DNA from: Symbiodinium natans
Taxonomy: Eukaryota > Sar > Dinophyceae > Suessiales > Symbiodiniaceae
Length of the DNA: 64,000 bases
NCBI GenBank assembly: GCA_905221605.1
Contig: CAJNDS010002096.1
Span: 124,001-188,000 of the forward strand
Direction: 5' to 3'
Position 1 is the first letter of the stretch; each line of letters begins with the position of its first letter. The position numbers and the translations under genes were made by a program. Under the pieces are notes generated by a model that made no database searches, was not told where the DNA came from, and saw only the letters and a program-made list of their open reading frames with translations. This document shows, piece by piece, positions 44,183-55,285 of the stretch.

Positions 44183-46962
44183 TCAACGTGGGGCTTTAAA
44201 AAGTTCTAAAAGGATTAGCGAGTCAAAATCCACTTCAAGCCCTGCGGCTGGGAAGAGAGGGAAGAGGGGGCCCTTGACGACCAGGTTGTGGTGGACCATT
44301 CCTCTCGGCACAACGTGCAGAATCTCGCGTGCGATGTGGTGCGAGAAGAAACCGAACTGCCCGACCGAGACTTGCCAAGGGGCCTGAGAAGGCCAGCATG
44401 GCGAGCCTCCCATTGGACAGCTCCTGTGCAGGTTCCAACAATCCACAACCTCAAGGTCCAGGGTACTCTACCCGAGTTCGTCCTTTACCCTGAAATCGTC
44501 AGCTTTAGCCTTGTCGGCCGGAAGAAAACCTTAGTGCATGTGGAAGAAATCCGGTGCATGCTGTCACGCTCTTCCTGGCACCTCTGACCGTCTGACCTGA
44601 CCTGGTCTGCGCTGCGGCCCAGAAGCGCTTTCCAAAGTTCAGATCTCCAGGCTCACGGGAGGCACCCTCCCCCTCAAACATGTCCAGCATCGTGATCTTG
44701 CCTCCGTAGGTTGAGCTCTCAATGTAGCCGCAGATGAAGAGCAGCACTCCGGTGGCGTTCAGGGGGGCAGTGTAGACGGCCTGCAACGCATCTTCAGCCC
44801 CATCGAAGCCTGGCAGCTGCCAGTACTGCTCCGCGACGAATCCAATGGTCGCCAGCATGCACACACGGCCGTGCTTCAGTTCGGCTTCACGAAGCCACTT
44901 GACGTCAATGAGCTCAGCGAAGCCAACAGGATCGAACTCAGCCTCGCCCCCCGCAAGCCCCTCCAGGTTTTTCGGCTTGGGCAGGAAGGGCAGGCTCTTG
45001 CTGGAGGAGGCCTGGCGAAGAGTTTGGCCCACGCGCTGAGGGGCCACTGCCCCGCAGAAGGCGGAGCCGCTCCTGGCCTCGTCCTTTCGAGGCAAAGCAG
45101 AAATGGCCGCATCGAAGAAAGGCCACTGTTCCTGGGTGAGAACGGCAGATGTCACAATGCCGGAGAAAGCAAGCATGGCCAGGCGGCCGTTGCGAAGCTC
45201 CTTCACCTGCATTTCATACTGACCTTTTGCATCACTGGGGTAGAACCCGCGGAGGCCGAAGTCACCCGGCTTGCGATCCGTCTTTCCCTCACGCATGTTC
45301 ACATAGGCAAAGAGTCCAAGGACCTCCAAGAGGCCGCACCAGATCAGGATCTGAGGCATGCCACCGAACTTCACCATGGCATCATGGGCCTCAAGGGTCG
45401 AAACCTGGAAGGCATCGCCCGGGACTCGAAGTCCAAGATCGGTAGTGATCCATCCAACAGTGGCAAGCATGGCAACACGTCCATGCTTAAGCTCCGCTTC
45501 ACGCAGCCAGCCAATCTCAAAGGCCAGCGAAAAGCCCATAGGGTCGAAGCCCTCCTCCTCACCAGGGATGCCCTCGAGAGCAGGGGACATGGGGAGGAAG
45601 GGAACTGCGGCGCTCATCTTGTAGCCGGCTTGCCTGGCCACCACACCACGCTTGCTTTGGCTACGACCGGCAAGGGAGCCGGAGGCTGCAGCGCCGATGG
45701 AGGAGCTGAGAGCGGCGCTGGACTCCTTCTGAGCATAAAGCCACGGGAATCCATTTCCAGTCAGGGTGGCCTGCGTGATGGCCCCACCGAAAGCCAGCAT
45801 TGCAAGACGTCCGTTCTTCAACTCCTTCAGCTTCATCTCCTTGATCTTTTCGGGTTCACTCGGAAGGAAGCTAGTGCCAAGCTGATAGTCACCAGCATTC
45901 TCCAGAGTCAAGCCTGGCTTGTTTGAGACATTGCAAGTCTTGGCGAAGGTGGTCAGCATCTCAACGACCTGGTCTGGAGCCCCATGCAACTAACCGAACC
46001 ACTCTTCCCGCCCGCAAATGATGAACCCGGCCCCTCACGGCCATCCCCCCCATACTTCGATTGCAGGTACTGCGCAGCAAACTGTCAAGCTGAAGTCTAC
46101 ATTGTCCGCTGCTGCTCGCGGGATTCTGCTTGAGATGCCCTGTTATTGAAGCACTTCTAACTGAGGCGGGTGCGCCGCAGAAGGCGTACACCTGGAACAG
46201 GGGACCTGTATTGTTCTCCGTGCCAAAGAAGTCATTTGCGTTGATAAGGAAAGGGAATGGGGGATTGCCGGCACAGGCATTGTGAGCGTCTACGACAGTC
46301 TTGGCCGCATAGCAAGGATGAGTTCCAGGGATGCGCACAATCTCAGGCACGACCAAACCCACAAAGGCCAGCATGGCGATCCTCATCAGGCATCAAGCAC
46401 CCTGAGAACACATGCACGGTACTTGAGAATCAGGGCTCAACTAGCGGCACGACAGCCAGTCCTGCTTTAGCTGGTACTTCCAAAAAATCTGAGAACAGAA
46501 CCGTTGCACATTTGTCTAACACTTGAGAGCGGTCCCGGCAGTCCTGCCATGCTTGAGCTCAGCCTCCCGGAACCAGGGCAAATACTTCTCACACTTCACG
46601 GACAGGCCGAGGGGGTCAAAGTTGAAGTCCTGGCCTGCAAAAGCAGACTCCCCACCGATCAGGCCACCCGCAAAGGGCTTCTCGTCGGTGACTCCCGTAG
46701 CCTCTGCACTGCGTGCTGTTTTGCCACGTGCTGCCCGTCGGCTGGACACCAGCGCGAGGGCTGCGGTAGCCACGGCTGTGGCGGCCGCTGTGTGGCCTGA
46801 GACCTGGCCGGAGGCCTGGCTGGAGCTAACAGGCTCCTGCCCAATCGGCGCCCCACGCAGGGCGGTGCTGCTGGAACTGGCCGAGGGAGCCACGAAGGCT
46901 GAGCTACCAATTAGGGATGCGGCGCCTACGGCGCTGAGGGCCAGTGCACTCTTGGAAGCCAT
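44183..46962 (-). CDS. Plastid light-harvesting chlorophyll a/c-binding polyprotein (three LHC modules)
   Basis: Predicted exons are 46544-46962, 46192-46381, 44597-45989, 44384-44449 and 44183-44301. Their total of 2187 nt gives 728 aa with no frame break. The N-terminus fits the tripartite plastid leader of peridinin algae: a signal peptide (MASKSALALSAVGAASLIGS), the FVAP motif at 23-26, and a second hydrophobic stretch at about 58-72 followed by Arg/Lys. Three antenna modules follow at about 114-290, 330-500 and 535-728. Each has FDP(L/M/V)GF-like start, helix 1 with the chlorophyll ligand motif E-AELKHGR-(I/V), and helix 3 with KEL-NGRLAMLAF. Linkers are Ala/Ser/Arg-rich and probably processed. 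Donors are GA, GT, GT and GC, with AG|G around most joints. Introns one and four restore ELKHGRIAML and LAMLAFSGMVHH. Joints two and three are less certain. The product binds chlorophylls and carotenoids in thylakoids and feeds the photosystems. Confidence 0.93.
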
Positions 46963-46995
46963 GGCTCTAACTCTGTCTCTCTCTCTGGTGTAGAA
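46963..46995 (-). promoter_or_regulatory. Probable spliced-leader acceptor of the LHC gene
   Basis: Upstream of the ATG the minus strand reads ttggccgtcttctacaccag and then a GA-rich 5'UTR of about 22 bases. The AG at 46985 after a pyrimidine-rich stretch is a plausible trans-splice site. An in-frame alternative start further upstream exists (47004 region) but is not ATG-supported. Confidence 0.4.
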
Positions 46996-47672
46996 GACGG
47001 CCAACAGCTGAGCCTAAAGGGCTTTCGGATCGAATAGCAACTCTCGGAGAACGAAGGCAGTGTCATGCAGTGTCCCAAGCAAAGCGTAATACAGCCAACG
47101 GTCTCACAGCCATTCCTGGGTAAGCAACTCTGATCAGCTGATCCATGCTGGAGTCGTTTCGCCTTCTCCGGGAACGCTGCACAGTTCACTATGCACCTTC
47201 GCAGAGAGAATAGCCTCGCCCCTGGGTCCCGGACCTTTTTCTTGTGAACTCACACCATGTCTTGCTTTGGGCGCTTGAGAGAAGAAAGCTGCAGAGTAAG
47301 AATAGCTCGTCGCACATTTGTAAAGAGTTGAAGTTCTGTGCTCTCCAAATCATTATCAGGGTCCGGAGCACCTGTAGAGAACCCATGGGTCCAGTTGTAC
47401 AGCAACCCACTCGACATGGCTCTAGCTTTCGCTCAACTTCTTGCATGTCGACATGGCACCTGAACACCCCTGAAAGAACTCAGCGAAACTTGTAGTTCCT
47501 CAGCTGCCTCCACGTGAGGCCACTACAAAGGCCAGGCGGGCATCCTCCAAGCCAAACGACATCCGAACTCTGGGACTCTGGGAATCTAACAACAGACAAG
47601 CCCTGGAATTGCAATCTGTCGCAATGAGCAGCTGAGGCAACATGCAAGTAATCCAAGCTGGACCTTCTGCAC
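46996..47672. other. No gene recognised upstream of LHC
   Basis: Short overlapping frames. No TATA-like or other promoter motif can be named for dinoflagellates from sequence alone. Confidence 0.3.
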
Positions 47673-48320
47673 TTGGGTTTCCAACGCAGTGCAGGTTGCC
47701 CACAGCCTGCATGCAAAACATTTAAGGAACCTCAGTGTGCCCGAACTTCCACTCAGTTTTCCTACAAGCTTTGCGTACATGACTTCCGTATCTTCTTGCT
47801 CTGCAACGAGCCAAAGGAGGCCACAAGAGACCACCTGGAGGCTGTTGTATGTTGTTGTCGCATCTGCACCGAGCGCGGTGCGCATCCTCATCCAAGCCGC
47901 CGATACTTAAAACCTCCGTTCAGTATCCGATGTCAGGTTCTCTCGAATGCTGTTGCTGCGCTGCACCATCGGATTCTGCAAGATGCCCTCAACTCGAGTA
48001 GAAGCCGATGCCTCGGACAGCAACATGACAACGCTCTCTGGTTGCACGACCTCAAGGAACAGACACATCAACGGACACATCAACAGACACATCCGGAAGG
48101 CAACGCCGCAATAGGGACCCCTTCACAGATGCACTCAGCCGCCGCCTCTGCAGCGGCCAAGGCCGATGTGGACTTTCTCCGCGGACTGACCTCACAGAGA
48201 GTTGAATCAAGGGCTGTGGCCTCTCAGTGTGGCAGCTCGACACAACCTGGATCCTGGATATACCTGGGCCGTATCGTTCCGTGTCACTTCATAAGGCGCT
48301 CTCAGCACGACACCAGGTGA
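47673..48320 (+). CDS. Open plus-strand frame of 215 codons, doubtful
   Basis: This is the longest plus-strand frame outside gene shadows and repeats. The second half has protein-like Ala-rich sequence (SAAASAAAKADVDFLRGLTS) and a THQRTHQQTH segment caused by a short acatcaac repeat. There is no signal peptide or family motif. The first half is Cys/His-rich and shadow-like. A part may be a real exon. Confidence 0.25.
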   Translation: MGFQRSAGCPQPACKTFKEPQCARTSTQFSYKLCVHDFRIFLLCNEPKEATRDHLEAVVCCCRICTERGAHPHPSRRYLKPPFSIRCQVLSNAVAALHHRILQDALNSSRSRCLGQQHDNALWLHDLKEQTHQRTHQQTHPEGNAAIGTPSQMHSAAASAAAKADVDFLRGLTSQRVESRAVASQCGSSTQPGSWIYLGRIVPCHFIRRSQHDTR

Positions 48321-49982
48321 TACAGCGCTCCGCAGATGGCCCCGCGCACAGCAACCTCCTCGGGGCTTGTGCCCCGACACCTCACACTCTGCTAGCGAGC
48401 TTACGCTGATTAAGGGATCTCCATCGAGCAAGATCCAGCTACTTCAGCTTGGAAGACATCTCGCAACATATCGAAGACACCCCAAGATCCAAGACTTCTC
48501 AAGTCTTTCTCACCTCTGACATCACTCATCGCCCCCCATTGCGTTGAGGCCCCGCACCCCTCCAGGAGCACAGCAAGAGACCGCAACCCTTCCAAAGCAT
48601 ACCTTAGCCAGGGCGGAATCTCTTGCAGACAGGACTGTCTGAGACAGCCACGTTAGATCACATCAGGCTGCCAGACTGCCACGGTACGGCAACGGAAATC
48701 AGCACAGCGCTCCCCTCACGAAAATGCCAAGCCAACGCCAAGCTGCACTGTCCACACTCCATTCTCCAGCAGCTGCGGCCTCAGCACCATCGTTTCGACA
48801 TGCTTCGACATGCTTCTACTTGAGTGCTTCAACAGAGGGGACTGAAATTGTGTGAAGTGCCAACTTCAGCCTCTCGAACCTCGTGAGATTGTTATTCTTT
48901 GCTATCGGCTATCGTGGCAACATGTTTCAGCCGGCGGGAAATGTCAGAAACTGTCACACAGGGATTCACAGGATCGGCAAGGTGCCGGGGCATTCCGACT
49001 CCCACAAATCCTGGCCGTTGCACAGGCCGCCGTAACACTCGAATGGGCTGCCAAACAGGGTTTAAGGTTTGCCACCACGTCCTTTTCGGACTTAGCGTCT
49101 GGAGCTTGCTGCCCAACATCTTGTCTCCGTTTATGGTGTCGCCTTCTTCGGGTTGGGGACTTACCCAGTCCTGGTTGTCCAGCCAGTGCGTTTGTCATCA
49201 GACCTATCCTTGTAGAGTTGAGGGCTCATCCAACATCTCCTTTAAGGTTTGAGGGTCTAGGGCTCCCACCCAACGTTTCCTGCTACTAGGGTTTAGGGTG
49301 TATACGGTTTGCCATCCAGGCTTCTTGGGGTTTACTCTTGGCGCTTTCGGCAACGTCTGCCCGGATGCCAGAACCCCGCGATTTCTCCTGAGACCCAGCA
49401 CTTCGCACCTTGGACATGTTGCAACATCTGTACGAAACCGAATCCCCGTGCCTCTTCGCAATGTTGACATGCCAAGGCATTTTCCGGGAGCCCACAACGA
49501 AACTGGAGGCCGAAAGTAGCTTGCCTTTGAGGCACCTCCCCACCTGGCACCTGGTCTGTCCCGGGCCACCCGACTGGCTGGCATGACAAATCAGGGCAGC
49601 CTCGAAAAAATCTGGATGCTATGTGTTCTCAGAACTGTTGTCAGGGAACACGAAGGAAAAGGCACCCTCTGCCAGCCTTGAGCACAGACACGCCACCTGC
49701 CTGAAGTATCCAGGCCTCACGCAGCGCTCCACCTACCTCAGACGATTAGATCGCCTCTTCTGCCGCAAGGAGATTAGAGCCTGGAGTTTGCAGCAATATG
49801 AACAGCAGCCTTCCATCTTTACAATGCACACAACCGGGCTCGTGCAGAGTGGGCCTTGGCTGTGTCGCTTCTGCGAGCAACCTAAGCGGAACCGGACAAG
49901 AAGCTATCAAGCGCACAAGCAGAACTAAAGACTTCAGGCGGCTCTGCCTTTAACTGCGTGACTGTTTTGTAGGGTCTCAGGC
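48321..49982. other. No firm gene
   Basis: At 48410-48600 a minus frame ending at a stop reads DLRSLGSWGVFDMLRDVFQA and could be a C-terminal exon, but a plus frame is also plausible. Two diverged copies of a segment with ggtttgcca lie at 49060-49400. At 49600-49925 a plus frame is open (RRLDRLFCRKEIRAWSLQQY), and a minus acceptor precedes VARRSDTAK. Confidence 0.3.
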
Positions 49983-50185
49983 CTTGTAGACCATCCAGAT
50001 TACATCCTCGGCAGCACTGGCACTGGCCTCCAGGGTAGCCGAACATGCACAAAACAAGAAGCAGGCACGACACCGATACAGTAATGTTGAAAGGCAGACG
50101 CAAAATCTGGATCGCAGAGGTCGAAATCAAAATTCCAAGCATTCAACCCCGGAAGAACAAAGCCAAGAACTGAGAAGAGCCGCAT
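49983..50185 (-). CDS. Start of a secreted-protein-like gene, partial
   Basis: An ATG at 50185 opens MRLFSVLGFVLPGLNAWNFD, a plausible signal peptide followed by acidic residues (FDLCDPDFASAF). A downstream 45-nt phase-0 exon at 49983-50027 reads ASASAAEDVIWMVYK and is bounded by GGAG|GCC and AAG|GCC, with a long T-rich stretch before it. The donor of the first exon is not certain: GA after DLC would keep phase. An AG acceptor lies eight bases before the ATG. Function unknown. It lies only 39 bp downstream of the stop of the preceding minus-strand gene. Confidence 0.45.
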
Positions 50186-50224
50186 GCAGGAACCTGCTAT
50201 CAAAGGTACTTGAAGGTACAGCCG

Positions 50225-50413
50225 TCAAAGTGGGGCAGCCTTGGTGCTCTTCTGCAAAGCCTCCAAGAGGAACTGGACACAGCGCTGGCCATGCGCCTGA
50301 AGGGAGAGCTGCGGTTTAGCACATAGTGCTTGACCACCCAAGAGTCTGCGTGCCCAGATTCGTGCGCACTGCACAAAGTGTGCCTCGCACTGTGCCAGGG
50401 CCTCGTGAGCGAC
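50225..50413 (-). CDS. C-terminal exon of an unknown helical protein
   Basis: The minus-strand exon starts after CATACCAG (50414-50416 is the CAG) with GTCGCTCACGAG and runs 62 codons to TGA at 50225-50227. It reads VAHEALAQCEAHFVQCARIW through ARRLLGGQALCA to FLLEALQKSTKAAPL, a strongly helical sequence with regular Ala/Leu/Gln. The opposite frame is Arg/Pro-rich and shadow-like. No family recognised. The next gene starts 39 bp further on the same strand. Confidence 0.55.
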   Translation of the reverse strand, partial: VAHEALAQCEAHFVQCARIWARRLLGGQALCAKPQLSLQAHGQRCVQFLLEALQKSTKAAPL

Positions 50414-51313
50414 CTGGTATGGCTGATGTTTTTTGTTCACTTGTCCTTGGACTCCGATCATTCATGCCTGCAACGAGGCAGTTCGCAGCTCCTCGTGCTG
50501 TACCTGTGAGCAGCCAAATGATGCAAAAAGCACCTCGAAACTACTACGAAACTGTTCTAGGACAATCTGCATTCTCGACATTTCCCAGCTGCAACTAACC
50601 AACTACAATACGGAATTCTGACACGCATTTCAAGCAGAGCCTGCCCCGCAACATTGGCAAATTGAGCGACCGCCCGCAGTGCTGACTGCGCGCGGTCCTG
50701 CAGAGGCAAAATGCATCAAGATACCTTCCTCAACCCCGACTATTTTCAACTTCGCCCTTCCTCAGCACAGTTGCACTGACAATTGCACTCGCTCTGCACT
50801 CTGCACACCCCCCCTTGCAGCTTGAGGCCTCGGACACAATGCACATGGCATGCACTCAAATTGGAGAGAGACCTTCTTCAAGGGTCTGTGATGCGACGTC
50901 GAGTACGTCTTCTATGCCGTAGGCTGGTAGGCTGTGTTGGCACCCGGGTTCAGAGTTGCGAGCACCATGCTAGCACCAGGCGCGGGAATGTGGGTAGGCC
51001 CGGGTGTCTGCGGTTATAATGTTGTCTACATGGGCTGAACCCTGAAGCTGGGGCCAGATGGCTCTACCGACAACATGCAAGCTCCACGTTGTACCAAACT
51101 ACCATACCGAACGAGAAAGACAAAGATCGAAAAAAAAATCATGGATCTTGGCTTGCAGCACTTTGCAAGGGGAATTGGAGCTGGTAGCACTGCTGCACAA
51201 CTTACGACTAGCAGCGGGCAATCTCTCGTGTTCTCGCAGGAAACGATAGGAGCTCGACTTCGCAATTGTTCTCTGAGAGTTCCAGATGACTCTTCCAGAA
51301 CTCATAGAGTGTG
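50414..51313. other. No gene recognised
   Basis: Short overlapping frames. Upstream exons of the 50.2-50.4 kb gene should lie here or beyond but could not be identified. Confidence 0.3.
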
Positions 51314-51666
51314 CTACAACTCCGGTGGGACACCAGTCTCTTCTCCAGGCAAGCTGCTTTCACTGGCAACTGCTTCTCCTTCATTTAAGCACCACAAGGC
51401 TGATCGACAAGTGGAAACGGGCAGGCCTCCAAAGCCACTTGTTCCATCGGCCGCTTGCAGCATGAACTGGAAGAAGGGGCTTCCAGCGTAGGGCCTCACA
51501 AAAGCCCAGTGGATGGCAGAAGATGCTTGAAACAGAGGTCGCAGTGCAACGAGCTCCGTCAAGCGGAGCATCCCAGCGGTCCTAGCAGCATGTAAGCACG
51601 TGCTGCCCCAGACACGATACAACTCAGCCGAATAGGAGGGCCCCAAGTTGCACGACCCACACAGCA
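51314..51666 (-). CDS. Candidate terminal exon, unknown gene
   Basis: Minus-strand frame of about 117 codons ending in a stop at 51314. It includes CGSCNLGPSYSAELYRVWGS, LTELVALRPLFQASSAIHWA and FVRPYAGSPFFQFMLQAADG, with balanced hydrophobic and polar residues. A pyrimidine-rich stretch and acatcagcaaag lie just upstream of the exon edge. It may end earlier at a GC donor within the last 45 codons. No family recognised. Confidence 0.5.
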
Positions 51667-51745
51667 CTTTGCTGATGTTGTGTTTTTTTCGGGGAGGGGA
51701 GAGGGAGGGGGGAAATACTTTGTTGGGGGGGGGGGGGGGTTGTGT
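51667..51745 (+). repeat. T-run, purine tract and long G-run
   Basis: ttttttt is followed by ggggag-type sequence and an uninterrupted run of 15 G. Such runs are error-prone in sequencing. Confidence 0.85.
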
Positions 51746-52004
51746 TAGTGTCGGGGGGGTCCCTTGGAAATGAGCCCGGGGCACATTAGGATGCGGGCGT
51801 CTGTGTGGGAGAGCGCGCAGACCACTCATTTTTTGCACACTCTGCTAGGTGGGATGTACCCGCCCGAAAGCAGATTCACAACAAGCCAAACCCAGGAGAG
51901 TTCAACAACACCCCAGCAGGCAGACAGGGCAAAGATCAAGGAAAGTGCTCATCGAACTGGCAGCGGCTCGGCAGTCAACAGAATTGGACGACAAGCGAGG
52001 ACAG

Positions 52005-52080
52005 ACTGGACAAACTGAACGACTGAACAGACTGGACAGACTGGGCAGACGGGACAGACTGTACGGACTGGACAGACCCC
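52005..52080 (+). repeat. Degenerate 10-bp GACTGGACA-like repeat
   Basis: Seven to eight diverged copies of gactggacag in tandem. Confidence 0.8.
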
Positions 52081-52538
52081 AACCGGGCCCAGAAGCCGCA
52101 CAAGGCACAAAATAAGCTGCTTATCAGTTAGCCAAGCTAGGGAGAAACCAGACGAACTTCAACATATGTAAGATTTACCTGGCGCGGGTTTTGGCAACGC
52201 CTGCAAGAAGGCATGAAATTATTCGCTCTCTCTTGTTTCACTTGGTTTTCATTCGTCCTCCCGCTAAATTCTCATAAAGACAGATTGTCTTCTCGCATGT
52301 CTTGGTCCCACCTGAACTCATCACAGCCAAGGCCCACACTCAAGTCGAAACCACTGTTGTGCAACCCACTTCTCTCCTGACAGAAGTCTCTGATTCTTGA
52401 CTCTTTTGACTCGTTCAAGGGCTTTCCAAAGCCCTGAAACCCACGTCGCCTTCCAAAGCTGACTTTGGTGGTGCAGTTTTATTCGGAACCGATCGTGCTA
52501 CTGCTACTGAAATGCCCATCAGCCGATTGCACTCACTC

Positions 52539-53863
52539 CTTGCAGCACCGGGCACGATGCGTGCATGGAAAGGGGATTGTGCCTGCCAAGGCGCAACATG
52601 TGTGACACCGGTGACACATCGCTGTGGCAACTTGACCTCTTGGCCCACTTGACACTTGGTCTGCCCTCAGCCTGTCCTACCCGAGTCACCCAGCACTGGG
52701 GCGTGGACTGGCCGTCAAGGTCGTGAGAAAAGAAGAGAATTGCTGTGCCTGTCTTCGCCTTCACCTGAGGGGACTGCAAAAGAGAGGACAAACAGAATTC
52801 CAACAAGGGGAGCAGATGATGCTCAGTCTCAACAGGAATTGGAAAGGCCACACACTACAGCAATGTCCGAGAACCCCACTGCAAACCCACCTCCTTCTTT
52901 CACCACCAGCTCCTTCAGGCCAACACAGCAGCAGACTATCTTGCTCTGATCTCCCTCGCCGACACTTTCTGAGACCAGCTCGTCCGAAGGGTCGAGTGTT
53001 CAGATTGCAGCTTCAAGTAAGAAAAGCTTGTTCACGGCACCTTGATGCCACCTCTTGAAGCCGCCCACAAAAGAACAGCCCGCTGCCTCGATGCGGGAGC
53101 AGCAGTCTTCAAAGTCGGCCTCCTTCGAGCGAAGCGACTTTGCTCCTGCACCATGGCCTGCTTCCTTTCGGTGAAGCCTTAGACATGCTTAGCCGGTCCT
53201 GGCACCGGCGGTGCTTAGGAAAGATCGTCTCTCCTCCCGCCTGCACCCATCGGCTTCTGCAAAATTCGAAGCAGCTGGCAGAGACAATCGTTGTGTTCGC
53301 ATACGGACCCCGCCTCCGGCGGATCCAGGTAAACCAGCACAGTCGCTGCACGCCGCACGTTTTGTGCAGGCTCCGAGTCATAGTGCGGCTGATAGAACCT
53401 GAGAGACCATCGGACAAAGCCTTTTTGGGCGAGACCGTTGATCCATGTCGCAACAGGATGACAAGCTCCGCTTCTGCCAAATATTTGACTATCCAGAAGC
53501 CAGAGCCTGGCTGCGAAAGATCGCGCCGCGTCTAACAAACGGGTCACACCCTTGTCTGACTCAGCCCAAGATGCTCGCCCTCGCGGTACCGACCCACCTT
53601 TCAATCAGCACTGCCACAACTCATGAATGCAAGCATATACAGACCCACCTGCAAAGGCTCTGAATGCCCCGGAGGAATCCGCGCAAGGACTTGCATGCGA
53701 TGCTGAATTGCGGCGACCACGGGGTCCTGCATCACTCGGAGACGACCTTAAAATCACCTCCCATGGCCACGGAACAGTATACCGGCCGCATGAGCCTGGT
53801 AGTGGCTTGCCCTGTCGAAGTACATCTGAGAGTTCGTGCGCACTTTGTCCGGCAAAGAAGCCC
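52539..53863 (-). CDS. Prolyl 4-hydroxylase-like 2-oxoglutarate/Fe(II) dioxygenase, partial
   Basis: Minus-strand exons are 53796-53863 (PDKVRTNSQMYFDRASHYQ), 53314-53398 (FYQPHYDSEP, RRAATVLVYLDPPE), 53199-53240 (AGGETIFPKHRRCQ), 53052-53122 (DFEDCCSRIEAAG), 52637-52764 (KTGTAILFFSHDLDG) and 52539-52582 (NPLSMHASCPVLQG). The order RTN, HxD (PHYD), A-TVLVYL-D, GGETIFP, G-AILFF, and (S/M)HASCPV is that of the P4H catalytic domain. Iron ligands would be the His and Asp of PHYD and the His of MHASCPV. The PPE|AGGET joint is a 73-nt GC-AG intron. The joint after exon four is out of phase as drawn, so an exon is missing or misplaced. An upstream 13-codon exon (PWELLRIMDEILK, 54015-54053) may belong. 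The usual C-terminal K-x-W segment was not found. Likely role: hydroxylation of proline in secretory or cytosolic proteins. Confidence 0.75.
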
Positions 53864-55116
53864 CTTCACATTGAGCAACATTGAGAAGGGGGATGCGAAT
53901 CTCATGCCAGAGTTGCACATAACTCTCGTATTAAATGTATGCAAGTCGCAGACCTGTGGTTCGGTTGATGGTCTTGGCGTCGTGAAGGTGGGGCGCGGCC
54001 ATAGTTTTGAGCACCTTGAGAATTTCATCCATGATCCGAAGCAGCTCCCAGGGCTTTACTGATGTTTTGAAGAAGCAATCGCCTCGCACTCCTCTTCGGA
54101 AAGGAACCTGGCCAGGTCCAAGAAGCACAAGGGCCTACCTGTCGTTACCACTGGTAGCAAAAGTTGTTTTAAACCCATTCAGGTTCACGGCAATACTCCA
54201 TGCTGTCCATGCCCAATAAGGTTGCCTTCAACTTTCTGCCCTGTCGCAAACTCCAAATCAAAGCAGGCCCCACTTCTCTACAAGCAGAACTCGTGGACTG
54301 TAGGAGACCTGCCGGTGAAGGCACTGGTTTGTTAGGGTTCGGCAGCAAATCGTGCATGAACCATCGACATGCTATGGCTTGACAAATGCGACTTTACGGA
54401 CTCAACTTGTGACACTGCCGACCTCGACAGCGCTTGTGTCGCTCAGGGCTGTTGAAGGTCTGAGCACGGGAAGTTGAAATTCAAGCCCGGCATGTGGCGA
54501 ATTGGCAGGAATTCTGGTGTGAGACACGCAACGTTCTTGGAAGCACTCCACATATTCGTGGCAGCAACAACCTTACATGAGCCATCACCCTTGCATGAAC
54601 AAATGCTAGTTTATGTTGCCTCCAATGGGTCAAAGGCCATCATGGCTAGCTAGAACTGTCCATGAGCGTTGAGGGAGCAACCAACATTCAACTTCCGAGA
54701 GTTGTGTTACAGAACTTTGCCTCATGGCCATGGTTTGCTCCAGCTTTTTGTAGAGCTTCGCGTGCGATGCACCTGTGCTGCCGGTGCTATCAGCCGTAAA
54801 CGGCATTCAACCATACTCAACCACATTCAAAACCTCCGCTGCCAGCCTTCGTCCCCCGCGCATACGTGGCACGATGCGCGACAGACCTCCAACATGAAGC
54901 GCGGGTTGGCCTTGACCAAAAGCCAGCCCAAGAGCCACTGGCAAAAAACATCCCCCCCCCCCGTCTCCGTGCTCTCCATTGAACGCTGAGTGGACCACAG
55001 CATGCTAATGCTACTTGCACTGGAGAACTCTGCAGATCTCGCTTGAGTCTTCCCATGTCAAATTTGGAATTGCTATCTTGTTGTCTTTTACATCAGCCTC
55101 GCATTCTCCGATCACA
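53864..55116. other. Upstream of P4H-like gene, one possible exon
   Basis: A 39-nt phase-0 minus exon (54015-54053, PWELLRIMDEILK) ends at a CTCAAG|GTGCTC donor and probably belongs to the P4H-like gene. The rest, to 55.1 kb, has no recognisable frames. A C-run lies at 54951-54962. Confidence 0.35.
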
Positions 55117-55285
55117 GCCCAGTACGCACATTGGTCGTTGCCATCCACACATGGGGCAACAGTAACGGGCCTTGGATGCAGCACTCAGGTGCACCGTGGT
55201 GCTTATTTTTGTACATTTGCGGCAGCATTGGAGATATCATGCTATCTTCAATTGCAACATCACGCGTGTACTCTTCATGCACGTA
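55117..55285 (+). repeat. Dispersed repeat, copy 1
   Basis: Shares gcccagtacgcac, then tggtcgttgcc, then cattggagatatc and cttcaattgcaacatc with copy 2 at 56.5 kb. This copy has about 75 extra bases in the middle. Confidence 0.75.

Noticed and set aside
44871-45926. 351-codon open frame on the plus strand
   Set aside because: It is an exact antisense shadow of the LHC polyprotein exon, and its sequence has no motif of its own.
53445-53663. Plus-strand frame with protein-like start near 53445
   Set aside because: It overlaps the minus-strand dioxygenase gene interval, which has clear family motifs, and shows no motif of its own.
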